Assembly: GCA_002336765.1 (NCBI GenBank)
Contig: DDES01000033.1
Span: 1-16,232, forward strand
Length of the DNA stretch: 16,232 bases
Reading direction: 5' to 3'
DNA from: Novosphingobium sp. UBA1948
GTDB lineage: Bacteria > Pseudomonadota > Alphaproteobacteria > Sphingomonadales > Sphingomonadaceae
Part shown: one piece after another, positions 14,465 to 16,232 of the stretch
Numbering within the stretch: the first letter of the stretch is position 1
How the letters are laid out: the number at the start of each line of letters is the position of its first letter
Position numbers and translations under genes: made by a program
The notes under the pieces: model-generated
What the model was told of the DNA's origin: nothing
What the model saw: the letters and a program-made list of their open reading frames with translations, nothing else
Databases searched by the model: none

Positions 14465-15043
14465 ATGATTGCAGTTCCACAGGGCACCGTGCTGTTTCGA
14501 GCGGGCAGTGAATGCGCGGGTTTTGTGGTGGTGCATTCAGGCACCGTGCGCGTGTCGCTCACCGGCGAGAACGGGCGCGAGATCGTGCTCTACCGCGTCA
14601 ACCCCGGCGACATCTGTTTGCAGACCTTCGGCTGTCTGGTGCAGGGCCAGCCCTATGGCGCGGAAGGCGTGGCCGAGACAGATCTTGCCATCGAGATCAT
14701 CCCGCCCGCCGAATTCCAGCGCCGCGTGGGGCAGGATGATGCGTTTCGCGCGCAACTCTTCGCAGCGGTGGCGCATCGCTTCCATGATCTGGAGCGGTTG
14801 GTGGAGGATGTAGCGCTGACCGGCATTCCGGCGCGGCTGGCGCGGGCCTTGCTGCGGCTCGACGATGGCAGCGGGCAGGTGGTGACCACACAGGAGCAAC
14901 TGGCAACCGAGATCGGATCGGCGCGCGAGGTGGTGTCGCGGCAACTGTCGGCTTTCGCGCGTAGCGGGCTGATCGAGAGCGGGCGCGGCGCGATCCGGCT
15001 GCTGTCGCGCGGCGGATTGGAAGCGCTGGCGGGCGCGGCCTGA
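14465..15043 (+). CDS. Short Crp/Fnr-family transcriptional regulator with Cys pair
   Basis: A 192-residue Crp/Fnr-family protein, shorter than usual because its N-terminus starts at the first cyclic-nucleotide-binding-type strand (GTVLFRAGSECAGFVVVHSG). The beta-roll covers about 5-85, the dimer helix 92-118 and the winged helix about 120-180, with recognition helix SAREVVSRQLSAFARSG. Residues C51 and C57 (CLQTFGC), with C17 elsewhere, could sense redox or reactive sulfur, and no FNR-type four-Cys cluster is present. The ATG at 14465 begins two bases after the protease stop and gives a normal fold start; a TTG at 14459 overlaps that stop and is less likely. A dyad and a DUF2892 gene follow, a pairing I recall from other proteobacteria. 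The effector is unknown. Confidence 0.9.
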   Translation: MIAVPQGTVLFRAGSECAGFVVVHSGTVRVSLTGENGREIVLYRVNPGDICLQTFGCLVQGQPYGAEGVAETDLAIEIIPPAEFQRRVGQDDAFRAQLFAAVAHRFHDLERLVEDVALTGIPARLARALLRLDDGSGQVVTTQEQLATEIGSAREVVSRQLSAFARSGLIESGRGAIRLLSRGGLEALAGAA

Positions 15044-15057
15044 TATTTTATCGACCG

Positions 15058-15072
15058 TGTGACCTAGTCACA
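15058..15072. promoter_or_regulatory. Crp/Fnr-like dyad upstream of DUF2892 gene
   Basis: TGTGAC (15058-15063) and GTCACA (15067-15072) are perfect inverted repeats around CTA, and the outer CCGT and ACGG continue the symmetry imperfectly. The half site TGTGA matches the Crp consensus, with a five-base rather than six-base gap. It lies about 54 bases before the DUF2892 ATG and 15 bases after the regulator's stop, so the neighbouring Crp/Fnr protein is the natural candidate to bind it. Confidence 0.55.
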
Positions 15073-15125
15073 GACGGCGCCAGCCTCCAGGCGCATAGGT
15101 TGCCCATCCAATCGAGGAGGGACTT

Positions 15126-15308
15126 ATGAACGAAGGTGGTTTGGATCGCGCGTTGCGCGTGATTGTCGGGCTGGTGCTGATCGCGCTGGTGTTTGTCGGG
15201 CCGCAGACGCCGCTGGGCTGGATCGGCGTGGTGCCGCTGCTGACAGGCATTATCGGCTTTTGCCCCGCCTACAGGATTTTCGGCATCAGCACTTGCCGTG
15301 TGAAGTAA
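15126..15308 (+). CDS. DUF2892 family small membrane protein (YgaP-like TM domain)
   Basis: A 60-residue inner-membrane protein with two hydrophobic helices, about 11-25 (VIVGLVLIALVFVG) and 29-46 (LGWIGVVPLLTGIIGF). It has the family pattern of an N-terminal LDRALRVIVG, then GFCPAYRIFGISTC near the C-terminus, giving conserved C46 and C57. This is the transmembrane domain that YgaP joins to a rhodanese (sulfurtransferase) domain; here the rhodanese part is absent. The ATG follows a near-ideal GAGGAGGG ribosome binding site. It is downstream of the Crp/Fnr gene and preceded by a dyad that this regulator may bind. A role in sulfur handling or redox is inference. Confidence 0.9.
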   Translation: MNEGGLDRALRVIVGLVLIALVFVGPQTPLGWIGVVPLLTGIIGFCPAYRIFGISTCRVK

Positions 15309-15309
15309 T

Positions 15310-15340
15310 GGCCGCGTGAAGTGACGTAGAAGCGGCCTTT
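15310..15340. terminator. Small hairpin between convergent DUF2892 and cysQ genes
   Basis: GGCCGC (15310-15315) pairs with GCGGCC (15332-15337) with a 16-base loop, and TTT follows on the + strand. The stem is only six pairs and the T run is short, so it is a weak terminator candidate, placed between two genes that point toward each other. Confidence 0.4.
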
Positions 15341-16086
15341 CAGCTCGGCTGATAGGCCGCCACTTCGGCCAGCACCTGCGCCGCATGCTCTTTGCGGCAG
15401 ATCAGCAGGTCGGGCAGATAGGTGTCGCGCTGGTTATAGACCAGCGGTGTGCCGTCAATGCGGCTGCAATGCAGCCCGTGGGCCAGCGCCACGGCCACCG
15501 GCGCGCAGCTGTCCCATTCATATTGCCCGCCCGAGTGCAGATAAATGTCCGCCTCGCCGCGGATGATCGACATGGCTTTCGCCCCCGCGCTGCCCATCGG
15601 CACCAGTTCGGCGCCGATCCTTTCCGCCACATGCACCGCTTCGGCCGCGGGGCGGGTGCGGCTGACCACCATGCGCAAGGTTGCGGGCGCGGGCGGGACC
15701 GGCACGGGCGCATCGCTGCGATAGACGATACCCGTATCGGGCAAGGCCACCGCGCCCAGCACCGGCGCACCATCCACCGCAAGGCCGACATGCACGGCCC
15801 AGTCGGTGCGCGCCTCGCCATATTCGCGCGTGCCATCCACCGGATCGACAATCCAAACGCGGCTCTGCTCCAGCCGCGCGAAATTGTCCTTTTCCTCTTC
15901 GGACAGCAGCCCGTCTTCGCCGCGCTGTTGGCGTAGGGCGTGGACGAGGAACTGGTTGGCCGTGGCATCGCCCGCCTTGCCCAGATCCTTGCCCGTCACC
16001 AGACCGCTCTCGCGCACCGTGACCAGCAGGCGACCGGCAGTGTGCGCCAGCGCGGCGGCAAGGTCGGCATCGCTCAGGGTGGTCAT
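15340..16086 (-). CDS. cysQ: 3'(2'),5'-bisphosphate nucleotidase CysQ
   Basis: CysQ hydrolyses 3'-phosphoadenosine 5'-phosphate (PAP) to AMP, removing the by-product of PAPS reduction or sulfotransfer. The 248-residue protein belongs to the Mg2+-dependent, lithium-sensitive inositol-monophosphatase family. It shows all metal-site motifs: SEEEKD (the Glu pair), DPVDGTREYGE (DPxDGT signature) and EWDSCAPVAVA (WDxxAP). The ATG at 16086 is chosen over the TTG at 16092, because GGAG lies eight bases before the ATG and the TTG overlaps the upstream stop. It starts only two bases after the APS-kinase stop, so the two are in one operon. An inositol-phosphatase role is the main alternative, but the neighbour argues for CysQ. 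Confidence 0.93.
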   Translation of the reverse strand: MTTLSDADLAAALAHTAGRLLVTVRESGLVTGKDLGKAGDATANQFLVHALRQQRGEDGLLSEEEKDNFARLEQSRVWIVDPVDGTREYGEARTDWAVHVGLAVDGAPVLGAVALPDTGIVYRSDAPVPVPPAPATLRMVVSRTRPAAEAVHVAERIGAELVPMGSAGAKAMSIIRGEADIYLHSGGQYEWDSCAPVAVALAHGLHCSRIDGTPLVYNQRDTYLPDLLICRKEHAAQVLAEVAAYQPS

Positions 16087-16088
16087 GC

Positions 16089-16232
16089 TCAAATCTCCGG
16101 CATCCAGTAATCGCCCAGCACTTTGGCGACGATCATTTCGGCGGCATCTTCGGGGCTGATGCTGGTCGTGTCGATACGGATTTCGGGCGAGACGGGCGCC
16201 TCATAGGGGCTGTCGATGCCGGTGAAGTTCTT
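16089..16232 (-). CDS. Adenylyl-sulfate (APS) kinase C-terminus, CysC or fused CysNC, partial
   Basis: The last 47 codons and the stop of a gene entering from the right edge on the - strand. The translated piece starts KNFTGIDSPYEAP and continues VSPEIRIDTTSISPEDAAEM to the end of the protein (WMPEI). This is the conserved end of APS kinase: the FTGIDSPYE motif followed by the PEIRIDT strand and the last helix. APS kinase makes PAPS from APS and ATP. In sphingomonads it is often fused to the GTPase CysN as CysNC, but the fusion cannot be seen here. It is followed directly by cysQ, whose product degrades the PAP derived from PAPS. The start lies outside the window. Confidence 0.9.
   Translation of the reverse strand, partial: KNFTGIDSPYEAPVSPEIRIDTTSISPEDAAEMIVAKVLGDYWMPEI

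Overview
The window is high-GC DNA from an alphaproteobacterium, most likely a member of the Sphingomonadales such as Novosphingobium or a relative. The evidence is the che gene order (A-R-B-D-Y-W plus a small helical ORF), the codon use, and the general style of the proteins. The genus is inference; no rRNA or other marker gene is present.

Region 1 (1-4835, + strand) is a tightly packed chemotaxis operon. It holds the 3' part of cheA, then cheR, cheB, cheD, cheY, cheW and a 95-residue helical protein with a CheZ/CheT-like DxxxQ motif. Overlapping GTG or ATG starts and short gaps imply one transcript. Together the products cover the kinase, coupling protein, response regulator, receptor methylation, demethylation and deamidation, and perhaps a phosphatase for CheY~P. 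A 16-bp hairpin follows the last gene, and a bidirectional terminator (5044-5092) separates the operon from a convergent hypothetical gene (5106-5669, - strand).

Region 2 (5670-6522) is about 850 bases with no recognised gene. It holds several strong hairpins, two mutually exclusive stems, and a 30-codon ORF with a very good ribosome binding site. It precedes an exported RidA-like protein (6523-7032).

Region 3 (7067-9693, - strand) is a two-component system: a membrane hybrid histidine kinase followed directly by a LuxR-type response regulator. The kinase leader carries two adjacent hairpins and an 8-bp dyad. A perfect 32-bp palindrome overlaps the end of the upstream MFS transporter gene (9870-11138, - strand).

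Region 4 (11229-15308, + strand) holds a 1077-residue serralysin-type zinc protease. Its architecture is PPC domain, M10B peptidase, RTX, LamG-like domain, RTX, Ig-like domain and a C-terminal module. Two bases after its stop begins a short Crp/Fnr-family regulator with a Cys pair. Next comes a dyad that looks like a Crp/Fnr operator, then a 60-residue DUF2892 (YgaP-like) membrane protein.

Region 5 (15340-16232, - strand) is a sulfate-assimilation pair: CysQ, and upstream of it the last codons of an APS kinase (CysC or CysNC). CysQ removes the PAP formed when PAPS made by the kinase is used. The adjoining Crp/Fnr-DUF2892 pair suggests a sulfur or redox theme at this end, which is inference.
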